Counted from the stretch's first letter, positions 8,548-16,487 are shown. The stretch is DNA of 64,000 nucleotides from Zoogloeaceae bacterium (GCA_024235595.1 JACKMC010000011.1:1-64000); one strand, 5' to 3'. Notes: generated from the sequence alone by a model not told the origin. Made by a program: numbers and translations.

Positions 8548-9467
8548 ATGGAAAACCGAAGCTTGCCCTGCTCGCTGCGTGCGTCGCCACACCGGTCCTC
8601 GCTGCGGGCGTGGCCATGGACGACCAGTCCCAGCTCACTCCGAAACCCGCAGCCACCGCCAATTCGACCCGCTTTCAGCCGCCACGCGAGGACGATCTTC
8701 CGGACAACGCCTTCGGCAAACTGGTACGCGAGGGCCACGCGATCTTCGTCGATACCCAGACGCATGCAGCGGAGTATGTCGGCAACGGCATGAATTGCAC
8801 CAACTGCCACCTTGAGCAGGGCCGCAAGGCCGATTCGGCCCCGCTGTGGGCGGCCTACCCGATGTACCCGGCGTATCGCAAGAAGAATGACAAGGTCAAC
8901 TCCTATACCGAACGCATGCAGGGCTGTTTCCAGTTCAGCATGAATGGCAAGGCGCCGCCTGCGGAAGGCCGGGTCATCAACGCGCTGGCAGCCTATTCAT
9001 ACTGGCTGGCGACCGGTGCCCCGACCGGCAAGGAACTGCCCGGACGTGCCTATCCCTCGATTGCGCAACCCAAGGGGGGCTACGACATCGCCAGGGGCAA
9101 GGTGGTCTATGCGCAGAATTGCGCGATCTGCCATGGCGAGAACGGAGAAGGGCAGAAGGCCGCCGGCCACTACGTGTTTCCGCCGCTGTGGGGCAAGGAC
9201 TCCTTCAACTGGGGCGCGGGCATGCATCGCATCAATACCGCAGCAGCCTTCATCAAGGAGAACATGCCGCTCGGCAAGGGTGGCACGCTCAGCGATGACG
9301 ACGCCTGGCACGTGGCGGCCTTTATGAACAGCCACGAGCGACCGCAGGACCCGCGCCTGGTCGATGGTTCCATCGACAAGACCCGTGAGCGCTATCACGC
9401 CAACGACGGCGTGAACCTCTATGGCGTGCGGGTCGATGGCGTGCTGCTTGGCCAGGGAACGAACTGA
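8544..9467 (+). CDS. tsdA: diheme cytochrome c, probable thiosulfate dehydrogenase TsdA (tetrathionate-forming)
   Basis: Periplasmic diheme enzyme expected to oxidise two thiosulfates to tetrathionate. The 307-aa protein has a signal peptide (1-21), haem motifs CTNCH (85-89) and CAICH (193-197), and the segment ERMQGCFQFSMNG whose Cys128 lies 39 residues after the first haem histidine. TsdA enzymes use a cysteine about there as the unusual axial ligand of the active-site haem. Start ATG at 8544 overlaps tsdB by four bases and has GGAGG (8531-8535); the in-frame ATG at 8529 is disfavoured because GGAGG then lies inside the gene. A generic cytochrome c or SoxA-like role is the alternative, but the Cys motif and the pairing argue for TsdA. 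Confidence 0.8.
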   Translation: MNGKPKLALLAACVATPVLAAGVAMDDQSQLTPKPAATANSTRFQPPREDDLPDNAFGKLVREGHAIFVDTQTHAAEYVGNGMNCTNCHLEQGRKADSAPLWAAYPMYPAYRKKNDKVNSYTERMQGCFQFSMNGKAPPAEGRVINALAAYSYWLATGAPTGKELPGRAYPSIAQPKGGYDIARGKVVYAQNCAICHGENGEGQKAAGHYVFPPLWGKDSFNWGAGMHRINTAAAFIKENMPLGKGGTLSDDDAWHVAAFMNSHERPQDPRLVDGSIDKTRERYHANDGVNLYGVRVDGVLLGQGTN

Positions 9468-9530
9468 GCTGGTCGCTGTGCTGCATTCGGTGCGTCGGGT
9501 TCCGTGCGCCGTGCCCTCCGCACGAAACCC

Positions 9531-10406
9531 TCAGGCGGCGCTTTCCGGGGTCACTTTGTCCTGGGTCTTGAGTTCGAAGTCCGATGCATCGTGGCGCTCA
9601 TGCAGTTGCGCCGACGCTTCGCCCCAGGTGCGATTGACCTTGCGGCCGCGCTGCACCGCCGGGCGGGCGAGGATATCCTTCGCCCAGCGTTGCAGGTTGG
9701 CGTAGCCTTCGACCTGCAGGAACTCGCCCGCGCCATAGGCTTCACCCAGCGCCAGGTTGCCGTACCAGGGCCATGTGGCGATATCGGCGATGGAATATTC
9801 GTGTCCGCCCAGATAGCGATGCACGGCCAACTCGCGGTCGAGTACGTCCATCTGGCGCTTCACCTCCATGGTGAAGCGGTTGATCGGGTATTCGAACTTC
9901 TCTGGCGCATAGGCGTAGAAATGCCCGAACCCGCCACCCAGGTAGGGGGCCGAGCCCTGCAGCCAGAACAGCCAGTTCAGCACTTCAGTGCGCGCAGCGG
10001 CGCTCCTGGGCAGAAAATGCCCGAACTTCTCGGCCAGATAGAGGAGAATCGCGCCGCTTTCGAAGACCCGACTGCCGGTCCCGGTATCGAACAGCACCGG
10101 AATCTTGGAGTTCGGATTGAGCTCGACGAAGCCTGTCGAAAACTGCTCGCCCTGACTGATGCGGATCAGGTGGGCATCGTATTCTGCGCCGCTCTCGCCC
10201 AGTGCCAGCAGTTCCTCGAGCAGGATGGTGACCTTCTGTCCGTTGGGCGTGCCCATCGAATAGAGTTGCAGCGGATGCTTGCCGCGCGGCAGCACCGCCT
10301 CGTGCGTGGCCCCCGCAACGGGTCGGTTGGTCTTGGCCCATTCCCCGCCGTTTTCGGCATCCCAGGTCCACACCGCCGGCGGTACGTAGTTGTTCGTTTG
10401 TGACAT
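9531..10406 (-). CDS. yghU: glutathione-dependent disulfide-bond oxidoreductase (YghU/GST family)
   Basis: Cytoplasmic glutathione-transferase-fold enzyme, 291 aa, the length of E. coli YghU (288). The N-terminal MSQTNNYVPPAVWTWD segment and the following thioredoxin-like domain with ELNPNSKIPVL and SRVFESGAILLYL (glutathione binding) are characteristic; an all-helical C-terminal domain follows. YghU-type enzymes bind two glutathiones and reduce disulfides rather than conjugate electrophiles. It is the last gene of a three-gene minus-strand unit with a DsbA-like and an AhpD-like gene, 35 bases downstream of the former. The set suggests thiol or electrophile stress defence. Confidence 0.9.
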   Translation of the reverse strand: MSQTNNYVPPAVWTWDAENGGEWAKTNRPVAGATHEAVLPRGKHPLQLYSMGTPNGQKVTILLEELLALGESGAEYDAHLIRISQGEQFSTGFVELNPNSKIPVLFDTGTGSRVFESGAILLYLAEKFGHFLPRSAAARTEVLNWLFWLQGSAPYLGGGFGHFYAYAPEKFEYPINRFTMEVKRQMDVLDRELAVHRYLGGHEYSIADIATWPWYGNLALGEAYGAGEFLQVEGYANLQRWAKDILARPAVQRGRKVNRTWGEASAQLHERHDASDFELKTQDKVTPESAA

Positions 10407-10441
10407 GATTCGGAATCCCCTGTTGGTCGTCGAGTGCGCGC

Positions 10442-11095
10442 TCATTCCCGCATCCGGGCCAGCTTCGCCAGGATGTCCGTGTAGTTGTCGGTCCCTTGAG
10501 CACCGGTCACAAGGTGGCGACGGTTGAAGATCATTGCGGGCACGCCGTGAATGCCCTGGCTGAGCCAGAAGTTCTCGGCATTTCGCACCAGCTCGCCAAA
10601 GCGTTGGTCGGCAAGGACCTCCCGCGCTTCGGTCCGCTCCAGCCCGATCCCGGCGGCCACATCCGCCAGCACGGCGGGGTCGGACAGATCCCGCCGATCC
10701 CTGAAGTGTGCCGCAAAAAGAGCCAGGCTCAGATCGTTCATGCGTCCCTGCCGCTCGGCCCAATGCAGCAGTTGATGCGCGTTGAAGGTGTTGTGCATGC
10801 GCATGTCGTCCGAAAAGCGGAACTCGAAGCCGAGCGCTGCGCCGATTTCGGTCATTCTTGCCCGGCTCTGTTCGGATTCTTCCCTGGTGGAGCCGTATTT
10901 CCCGGCAACATGCTCGAGCAGATTCTGTCCCTCGGGCGGCATCGAGGGATTCAGCTCGAACGGATGCCAGTGGATCTCGTGCGCCGTGCCGGTCGCCTCC
11001 AGCGCCCTGGCAAGCTGCCGATAGCCGATCACGCACCAGGGGCAGACTACGTCGGAGACGATGTCGATGCGCAGTGTCGGGTTCGAAGTGCTCAT
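10442..11095 (-). CDS. DsbA-family oxidoreductase (FrnE-like)
   Basis: Cytoplasmic thioredoxin-fold protein of 217 aa with the active-site motif CPWC in DVVCPWCVIGYRQL near the N-terminus and no signal peptide, the FrnE/2-hydroxychromene-2-carboxylate isomerase-like group. The ATG at 11095 gives the standard beginning MSTSNPTLRIDIVSD; the longer frame upstream has no support. It lies between the AhpD-like and YghU-like genes on the same strand (64 and 35 bases apart). FrnE-like proteins have been linked to oxidative-stress tolerance and disulfide handling; exact substrate unknown. Confidence 0.85.
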   Translation of the reverse strand: MSTSNPTLRIDIVSDVVCPWCVIGYRQLARALEATGTAHEIHWHPFELNPSMPPEGQNLLEHVAGKYGSTREESEQSRARMTEIGAALGFEFRFSDDMRMHNTFNAHQLLHWAERQGRMNDLSLALFAAHFRDRRDLSDPAVLADVAAGIGLERTEAREVLADQRFGELVRNAENFWLSQGIHGVPAMIFNRRHLVTGAQGTDNYTDILAKLARMRE

Positions 11096-11159
11096 GATTG
11101 GATCTCTCGCCATGGCGCGGTCCGCGCCGCGCATCGATTTTGCCTGAGTGGCCGCGGGT

Positions 11160-11714
11160 TCAGGCCGCCCTGTGCCACTCGAAGGGCTGGAACATGGCAT
11201 CCACGGGCGTCTCTGCCAGGTGGTTGGTGTAGTTCGACATCACTTTCTGCGCGACGCCGAGCACCACTTCGAGAACCTGGCGGCGCGTGAAGCCTGCGTC
11301 GAGGAAGTCCTGTACCGCGCGCTCATCGACCTTGCCACGCTTGCGCACCACGCTCAATGTGAAGCTGCGCAGCGCCTCGAGACGGCCATTGGGCAAGGGC
11401 GTTTCGTTTCGCAATGCTTCGGTGATCGCATCGTCGACCTTCATGCCTTTGGCGATGCCGGTGTGGGCGGGCACGCAGTAGTGACAGTCGTGCTCGACGT
11501 TGATCGACTGCCAGATCACGGTCAGCTCGTCCTTGTCGAAGCTGGTATTCATGAACAGCTGGTGAACCAGTTGGTAGCCCTCCAGCAGGCCCGGCGCTTC
11601 GGCCATGACGGCGTGCAGGCCGGGGATCATGCCGTAGGCCTTCTTCGAATTGGCGAGCAGCGTCTTGCTGGCTGCGGGGGCGGTGGCTTCGTCGTGAATC
11701 TGGAAATCAGGCAT
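11160..11714 (-). CDS. carboxymuconolactone decarboxylase-family (AhpD-like) protein
   Basis: 184-aa AhpD-fold protein with the redox pair CHYC in NVEHDCHYCVPAH and the downstream histidine typical of AhpD-like peroxidase partners. It is likely a small alkylhydroperoxidase or disulfide reductase in the cytoplasm, rather than a ring-cleavage decarboxylase. The ATG at 11714 has GGAG nine bases upstream; the alternative at 11729 has no ribosome site. It is the first gene of the minus-strand redox unit and has a predicted promoter at 11848-11876 with a leader of about 125 bases, overlapped by a long dyad that should be the operator. Confidence 0.87.
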   Translation of the reverse strand: MPDFQIHDEATAPAASKTLLANSKKAYGMIPGLHAVMAEAPGLLEGYQLVHQLFMNTSFDKDELTVIWQSINVEHDCHYCVPAHTGIAKGMKVDDAITEALRNETPLPNGRLEALRSFTLSVVRKRGKVDERAVQDFLDAGFTRRQVLEVVLGVAQKVMSNYTNHLAETPVDAMFQPFEWHRAA

Positions 11715-11834
11715 TTGTGGCTCCGGCATTGGAAGTTCGGGCAATCGCCCGTGATCGGTCGACCGCAATCGATGAGTCGCATGTTCTGCGAAATCTCCCC
11801 GGATGCGTTCGGAGCTGACTGCAGCGTTGTTTAA

Positions 11835-11873
11835 ACCGATTGACCTAAATGTAATCTGTTTAGACCAATCGGT
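11835..11873. promoter_or_regulatory. 39-base inverted repeat, TetR/NemR-like operator
   Basis: ACCGATTGACCTAAA (11835-11849) and TTTAGACCAATCGGT (11859-11873) are inverted copies with 13 of 15 bases matching, separated by nine bases. The right arm lies in TAGACCAATCGGTCAA, one base from the TAGACC-N4-GGTCTA box recalled for the TetR regulator NemR, which senses electrophiles and hypochlorite. The dyad covers the -35 and -10 of the minus-strand promoter, so binding should repress the redox unit. No TetR gene lies in the window. Confidence 0.65.
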
Positions 11874-11876
11874 CAA
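11848..11876 (-). promoter_or_regulatory. sigma-70 promoter of the AhpD-FrnE-YghU unit
   Basis: Reading the minus strand, TTGACC (11876-11871) and TACATT (11853-11848) are separated by exactly 17 bases. Transcription would begin near 11841, about 125 bases before the AhpD-like start codon. Confidence 0.65.
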
Positions 11877-12040
11877 GGCCAGGCTCGGCGTGGCAGACAC
11901 AAGGCCGGCGCGACCTGTTGTCGAGCGAGAACGCGCCATCCATGCCACGGCCAAGCGCGTGCATGAGGGGCGTCGTCGCGATCCGCCGGCGCGCCTCGGG
12001 TCCCTGATGGAGAATCGCTCTTCGGTAACGAAAACGTCAT

Positions 12041-12068
12041 TTGACCTTGTCGAATAATTCGATATTAT
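12041..12068 (+). promoter_or_regulatory. sigma-70 promoter of arsR, predicted leaderless start
   Basis: TTGACC (12041-12046) and TATTAT (12063-12068) with 16 bases between. The start of transcription should fall at about 12075-12076, at the first base of the arsR ATG. No Shine-Dalgarno sequence precedes that ATG, consistent with a leaderless mRNA. Confidence 0.65.
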
Positions 12069-12072
12069 TCGA
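12050..12072. promoter_or_regulatory. ArsR operator dyad
   Basis: TCGAATAAT (12050-12058) and ATTATTCGA (12064-12072) are perfect 9-base inverted repeats around TCGAT. The dyad covers the spacer, the -10 element and the bases just before the arsR start codon, the expected place for ArsR autorepression released by arsenite. Confidence 0.75.
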
Positions 12073-12075
12073 ATT

Positions 12076-12441
12076 ATGGAAACGTTAGCCGCTGCCGAAC
12101 GCCTTGGGGCCCTGGGGCATGAATCCCGTCTTGCGATCTTCCGCCTGCTGATGGAGGCAGGGCCGGATGGTGTCAATGCCGGGGTGGTTGGAGAGCGGCT
12201 CGGCATGGCGCCGGCGACACTTTCCTTTCATCTTGCGCATCTCGCCCGGGTAGGCCTGATCAAAGGACAGAAGGAGAGTCGCTTCATCCGCTATTCGGCG
12301 GATTTCGGGGCCATGAACGAGCTGATTTCGTACCTGACGCGCAATTGCTGTCAGGGCGAAGCCTGCCTGCCCGCGGTTGCGCAGGGCGGTTCGGCCAATC
12401 GATCACGCGCTGTGGCGCGTAAGTCAGGAGAGCAAGCGTGA
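12076..12441 (+). CDS. arsR: ArsR-family arsenite-responsive repressor
   Basis: Homodimeric winged-helix repressor of 121 aa. Residues about 15-75 form the HTH (PATLSFHLAHLARVGLIK recognition region). The metalloid site is not the E. coli CxCxxC in the DNA-binding helix: instead Cys91, Cys92 and Cys97 in NCCQGEAC lie C-terminal, the arrangement of the Acidithiobacillus ferrooxidans ArsR. The ATG abuts a perfect palindrome and a promoter whose start point coincides with it. The gene leads arsC-arsC-acr3 and its stop overlaps arsC (GTGA). Arsenite binding is expected to release the operator. Confidence 0.93.
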   Translation: METLAAAERLGALGHESRLAIFRLLMEAGPDGVNAGVVGERLGMAPATLSFHLAHLARVGLIKGQKESRFIRYSADFGAMNELISYLTRNCCQGEACLPAVAQGGSANRSRAVARKSGEQA

Positions 12442-12947
12442 ACGAACGAGTGTTCAAGGTTCTATTTCTCTGTACCGGCAATTCGGCTCGCAGCATCCTT
12501 GCCGAATCGATCCTCAACCATGCCGGCAAAGGACGGTTCCAGGCCTTCAGTGCCGGCAGCCATCCGGCTGGCGCAGTCAATCCTTTTGCGCTGGAGTGGC
12601 TCAGCAAACAGGGGCTGCCTACCCAGGCGCTGCGAAGCAAGAGCTGGGACGAGTTCGCGCAGGCCGATTCACCCCGCCTCGATTTCGTCTTCACGGTGTG
12701 CGACAACGCCGCAGGTGAGGTGTGTCCGGTATGGCCCGGACAACCGATCTCCGCCCACTGGGGAATCGAGGACCCCGCGGCGGTGGACGGCGACGACGAC
12801 GCAAGGCGCGAGGCCATCTCCAAGGCATTTCATCAACTCAATCGCCGTATTGGCCTGTTCATGTCCCTGCCGATCCGCAAGTTGAACGCGGCCGCGCTCA
12901 AGCATGAACTCGACGACATTGGTCGCTTGCGGCAACAGGGCGAATGA
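12438..12947 (+). CDS. arsC: arsenate reductase, LMW-phosphatase fold (first copy)
   Basis: Cytoplasmic thioredoxin-type arsenate reductase reducing As(V) to As(III), 169 aa. The phosphate-loop motif CTGNSARS starts at Cys12; further redox cysteines lie in VFTVCDNAAGEVCP. A C-terminal extension (HWGIEDPAAVDG onward) distinguishes it from the shorter second copy. Translation starts at GTG 12438, overlapping the arsR stop, with CAGGAG (12425-12430) upstream, so it is translationally coupled to arsR. Loop residue Ala follows Ser where the second copy has Cys (CTGNSC), so the two are different subfamilies. Confidence 0.9.
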   Translation: MNERVFKVLFLCTGNSARSILAESILNHAGKGRFQAFSAGSHPAGAVNPFALEWLSKQGLPTQALRSKSWDEFAQADSPRLDFVFTVCDNAAGEVCPVWPGQPISAHWGIEDPAAVDGDDDARREAISKAFHQLNRRIGLFMSLPIRKLNAAALKHELDDIGRLRQQGE

Positions 12948-12978
12948 GCCAGGCAATACACATCCGGAATCGATCCAT

Positions 12979-13392
12979 ATGACCCAACTGAAAACCGTGC
13001 TGGTGCTGTGCACCGGCAACTCATGCCGCTCGCAGATGGCCGAAGCGATCCTCAACCACGATCTTGCGGGGCAGGTCCGTGCCCTGTCTGCCGGCACCGT
13101 TCCGCAAGCCCGGGTGGCCGAGGGCGCGATCGCCGCGCTCGAATTGCTCGAACTGCCGACCGCCGGGCTCCATCCCAAGGACGTCGACGCGGTCATCGAC
13201 GAGCCGATCGATCTGGTGGTGACGGTGTGCGACAACGCGAAGGAAAGCTGCCCGATCTTCCCGCGGCCGGTGGCGCGCATCCACCAGCCTTTCCACGATC
13301 CGCACGGCGAGCCGCTGGAAAGCTTCGTCCGCGTGCGTGACGAAATCCGCGCCCGCTTGGTGCCGGCAGTGCGCGAAGCGCTTGGTCTTTGA
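12979..13392 (+). CDS. arsC: arsenate reductase, LMW-phosphatase fold (second copy)
   Basis: 137-aa arsenate reductase of the Staphylococcus pI258 ArsC-like type. The P-loop is CTGNSCRSQMAEA; the resolving cysteines lie in VTVCDNAKESCPIFP. It reduces arsenate with a three-cysteine relay regenerated by thioredoxin. The ATG at 12979 has only a weak ribosome site (CCGGAA), and the gene begins 31 bases after the first arsC. It is followed nine bases later by acr3, so arsenite produced here would be exported directly. It is not a duplicate: sequence identity with the preceding reductase is mostly limited to the motifs. Confidence 0.9.
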   Translation: MTQLKTVLVLCTGNSCRSQMAEAILNHDLAGQVRALSAGTVPQARVAEGAIAALELLELPTAGLHPKDVDAVIDEPIDLVVTVCDNAKESCPIFPRPVARIHQPFHDPHGEPLESFVRVRDEIRARLVPAVREALGL

Positions 13393-13401
13393 GGAATCCC
13401 C

Positions 13402-14472
13402 ATGTCTGTTCAATGTGAAGTGACCGGCAAGGTCGTGGCCGCAGCGCCGATCAGCTTTTTCGAGCGCTATCTCACCCTGTGGGTGTTCCTGTGCATCATT
13501 GCCGGCATCGTGCTGGGCAAGTTCGCGCCGGCATTGTTCCAGGCCGTCGGCCGCATGGAAGTGGCGCAGGTCAATCTGCCGGTTGGCGTCCTGATCTGGG
13601 TGATGATCATCCCCATGCTGATGAAGATCGACTTCGGCGCGCTGCACGAGGTCCGCCAGCAAAAGGCCAGCATCGGGGTCACGCTGTTCGTGAACTGGGC
13701 GATCAAGCCCTTCACCATGGCGCTGATGGGATGGATCTTCATTCGCCACGTGTTCGCCCAGTGGCTGCCGGCAGAGCAGCTCGACAGCTACATCGCCGGC
13801 CTGATCCTGCTCGGTGCGGCGCCGTGTACCGCGATGGTGTTCGTATGGAGCAACCTGTGCCGCGGCAATGCCAACTTCACCCTTACCCAGGTGGCGCTCA
13901 ACGACCTGGTGATGGTGGTGGCCTTCGCGCCCATCGTGGCACTGCTGCTGGGCGTGTCATCGATCCCGGTGCCGTGGGAGACCCTGCTGCTGTCGGTGGT
14001 GATGTACATCGTGATCCCGCTGGTCATCGCCCACGCTTGGCGCAGCAGGCTCATGGCGCAGGGCAGGCGGGCCTTCGATGCGGCGCTGGCGCGTATCCAG
14101 CCCTTCTCGATCATCGCCCTGCTGGCGACGTTGGTGCTGCTGTTCGCGTTCCAGGGCGAGACCATCATCGCCCAGCCGGCGATCATCGCCATGTTGGCGG
14201 TGCCGATTCTGCTGCAGACCCTGTTGATTGCGGCGCTGGGCTACCTGCTGAACCGCCGGCTCCATGTGCGTCACGATATCGCCGGTCCATCGACCATGAT
14301 CGGCGCTTCGAACTTCTTCGAGCTCGCGGTCGCGGTGGCGATCGTGCTCTACGGCTTCGATTCGGGGGCCGCGCTGGCCACCGTGGTCGGAGTGCTGATC
14401 GAGGTGCCGGTGATGCTGTGGCTGGTGAAAATGGTCAATAGCACCAAGGCATGGTACGAATCGGGTGCCTGA
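13402..14472 (+). CDS. acr3: arsenite efflux permease, ACR3 family
   Basis: Inner-membrane arsenite exporter of 356 aa with ten predicted helices. The essential cysteine of ACR3 proteins is in GAAPCTAMVFVWSNLCRGN (fourth helix region); GPSTMIGASNFFELAVAVAI near the end is another family signature. It begins nine bases after the second arsC with GAGGAA upstream. It is sometimes named arsB, but it is not the E. coli ArsB type. It completes an arsR-arsC-arsC-acr3 detoxification operon; no ArsA ATPase or ArsH is present nearby. Confidence 0.94.
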   Translation: MSVQCEVTGKVVAAAPISFFERYLTLWVFLCIIAGIVLGKFAPALFQAVGRMEVAQVNLPVGVLIWVMIIPMLMKIDFGALHEVRQQKASIGVTLFVNWAIKPFTMALMGWIFIRHVFAQWLPAEQLDSYIAGLILLGAAPCTAMVFVWSNLCRGNANFTLTQVALNDLVMVVAFAPIVALLLGVSSIPVPWETLLLSVVMYIVIPLVIAHAWRSRLMAQGRRAFDAALARIQPFSIIALLATLVLLFAFQGETIIAQPAIIAMLAVPILLQTLLIAALGYLLNRRLHVRHDIAGPSTMIGASNFFELAVAVAIVLYGFDSGAALATVVGVLIEVPVMLWLVKMVNSTKAWYESGA

Positions 14473-14524
14473 GTCGCCTGCCTGGAATTGGCGAGGTGGT
14501 GTGCTCACGCTTGTGACTCGAGCG

Positions 14525-14541
14525 CGGCGCGCTCCGCGCCG
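14525..14541 (+). terminator. GC hairpin after acr3, possible weak terminator
   Basis: CGGCGCG (14525-14531) and CGCGCCG (14535-14541) form a perfect 7-base stem with a three-base loop, 52 bases after acr3. There is no T-tract, so intrinsic termination is doubtful. Confidence 0.3.
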
Positions 14542-14644
14542 TGCTGCCAATGAACGCCGGGACGCGGATGCGCCCGGGCAGGAACAGTCAATGGCGCGAA
14601 GTGGTGAAGCTGCCGGGCTGGCCGGACGATGCGGAAAAGCGAGG

Positions 14645-15280
14645 CTAGCGACTGCCCAGCACCGGAAAGAGCTGGTGTAGCCCCTCCGACATCACTTCGA
14701 CCGCGATCGCCGCGAGGATCAGGCCCATGAGCCGGGTCATCACGTTGATACCGGTCTGGCCCAGGAAGCGGCCGATGCGCTCGGCCGCGGAGAACACCAC
14801 GAAGGTCACCGCGCCAATGATCACCGCGTAGAGCAGCAGCACGCCCATCTCCCAGACGTGTCGCGTTTTCTCGGCGTAGATCACCATGGTCGAGATGGTG
14901 GCGGGACCGGTGAGCAGCGGGATGGTGAGCGGCACGACCGCGATGCTCGCGCCCCGGTCGGCGCGGTCGGCGCCGTCATTGACGTCCTGGGCCTTCGATT
15001 CGGCGGGCTCGGCGTGCAGCATCTGCACCGCACTCATGAGCAGCAGGAGGCCGCCGCCAACCTGGAACGAGGCCAGCGAGATACCGAAGAACTCGATGAT
15101 CTTGAGTCCCAGCAGGGCGCTGACGGCCAGCACCACGAAGGCGGTGAAGGCCGCCACGCGCGCGGTGCGGGCCTGATGGGCGGCGGAGAAGCTGCTGGTG
15201 AAGTGGATGAAGAAGGGCACCACGCCGATCGGATTGACGATCGCCAGCAAGGTGATGAAGGGCTTTATGAGCGATTCCAT
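14645..15280 (-). CDS. MarC-family integral membrane protein
   Basis: UPF0056/MarC protein of 211 aa with about six membrane helices; the N-terminus MESLIKPFITLLAIVNPIGVVPFFI and the DRGASIAVVPLTIPLLTGPATI and FLGQTGINVMTRLMGLILAAIAVE segments are family signatures. MarC proteins were once linked to multidrug resistance but that has not held up; their function is unknown. It is transcribed alone, convergent with acr3, and its start is 84 bases from the stop of the LysR gene on the same strand. Confidence 0.92.
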   Translation of the reverse strand: MESLIKPFITLLAIVNPIGVVPFFIHFTSSFSAAHQARTARVAAFTAFVVLAVSALLGLKIIEFFGISLASFQVGGGLLLLMSAVQMLHAEPAESKAQDVNDGADRADRGASIAVVPLTIPLLTGPATISTMVIYAEKTRHVWEMGVLLLYAVIIGAVTFVVFSAAERIGRFLGQTGINVMTRLMGLILAAIAVEVMSEGLHQLFPVLGSR

Positions 15281-15364
15281 GTTTTCGTGTTCCGCAGCGA
15301 TGAATGGCGTCCGGCTGCCATCGAAGCATCCAATGTTAGCCGATCGACCGCGTCACCCATGCGC

Positions 15365-16276
15365 TCATCCCAGACCGACGGTGCCACGATAGTCCTCGGC
15401 GGCCGACAGCAGCCAGTCGCGAAAGGCCGCCAGCGCGGCGCTTTCGGCCTTGCGCTCGGGGATGATCAGGTAGTAGGCCTTGTCGCTCAGGTAGGCATGA
15501 TCGAGTGGCACCACCAAGCGACCGCCGGCCAGTTCCTCCTCGATCAGGAAGGGCGGAATCAGCGCCACGCCCATGTGATGCATCGCGGCCTGGGCGAGCA
15601 TCGAGAAAAGCTCGTGGCGGGTGCCGGTCATGTCGTGACTGAGCTGCATGCCGAGCGAGCCGAACCACTGGCGCCAGGCGTAGGGACGGGTGCTCTGTTG
15701 CAACAGGGGCAGCGCCGCGATCTCCGCCGCGCCCAGGTTGCGGCCCGGCGGCGCCAGCCTGGGGCTGCACACGGGCACCGGATTCTCGCGCATCAAAAAA
15801 TGCGCCTCGGTGCCCGGCCAGCCGGCATCGCCAAAATACAGCGCGGCGTCGAACTCGGTTTCGGCGAACAGGAAAGGGCGGGTGCGCGGGGTAAGGTTGA
15901 TGGTGATGTCCGGCTCGCGCGAGAGGAATTCGGTGAGCCGCGGCATCAACCAGCGGGTGGCGAAGGTCGGCATCACCGCCAGTTCGATGGTCGCGCCGAG
16001 GCCGTGATGGGCCATTACCGACAGGGTGTCGCGCTCGACCGCATCGAGCCGGGCCGATATCTGCCGGCTGTAGGAGAGCCCCGCCTCGGTGAGCTTGACG
16101 CCGCGGCGGGTGCGGCGAAACAGGCGCAACCCCAGGAAGCCCTCGAGGGCGGCGATCTGTCTGCAAATCGCGCTCTGGGTGAGTGAAAGCTCTTCCGCGG
16201 CTCGGGTGAAGCTCTCGTGGCGGGCCGCCAGTTCGAAGGCCATGAGGGCGGCGGTGCTGGGGATCTTGCGTCGCAT
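15365..16276 (-). CDS. LysR-family regulator, probable controller of gcdH
   Basis: 303-aa regulator with an N-terminal HTH (AAEELSLTQSAICRQIAALEGFLGLRLFRR) and a GcvA-like effector domain. The ATG at 16276 is preferred: GAAGGA lies about six bases upstream, and MRRKIPSTAALMAFE is the normal beginning; in-frame ATGs at 16303 and 16315 lack ribosome sites. It is divergent from gcdH with 211 bases between, the arrangement seen for LysR regulators of glutaryl-CoA dehydrogenase (GcdR/GcvA-like). The inducer is probably glutarate or glutaryl-CoA, by context. Confidence 0.88.
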   Translation of the reverse strand: MRRKIPSTAALMAFELAARHESFTRAAEELSLTQSAICRQIAALEGFLGLRLFRRTRRGVKLTEAGLSYSRQISARLDAVERDTLSVMAHHGLGATIELAVMPTFATRWLMPRLTEFLSREPDITINLTPRTRPFLFAETEFDAALYFGDAGWPGTEAHFLMRENPVPVCSPRLAPPGRNLGAAEIAALPLLQQSTRPYAWRQWFGSLGMQLSHDMTGTRHELFSMLAQAAMHHMGVALIPPFLIEEELAGGRLVVPLDHAYLSDKAYYLIIPERKAESAALAAFRDWLLSAAEDYRGTVGLG

Positions 16277-16487
16277 TGCGTCCTTCAAGTGTCCGAGCTG
16301 CATTTGGTGTCGCACTCTTCCGCACGATTTAACCGCATTTCTCGGGTCTATGCATTACGAAGTGAGTTTTCTGCACTGGAGGGTGCCGATTTCTCGTTTG
16401 TTTCGGTCGCCGCCAGGGGATAGAGTGGCAGCAGTCGCCATCGGACAAGGCGCGCGATTTGCATTCACCGATATGGGGGAGACGGGC

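Larger units (their letters stand above)
11715..12075. other. 361-base divergent control region between redox and ars operons
   Basis: No gene. It holds a minus-strand promoter with an overlapping 39-base dyad (about 11835-11876) and a plus-strand promoter with operator abutting arsR (12041-12072). The GC-rich 160 bases between them show no clear feature. Confidence 0.7.

Noticed and set aside
14525..14541. Strong intrinsic terminator for the ars operon
   Set aside because: The stem is good but there is no T-tract, so it is listed only as a weak hairpin.
16277..16487. LysR binding site between LysR and gcdH genes
   Set aside because: Several T-N11-A possibilities exist but no convincing dyad, so no site is claimed.
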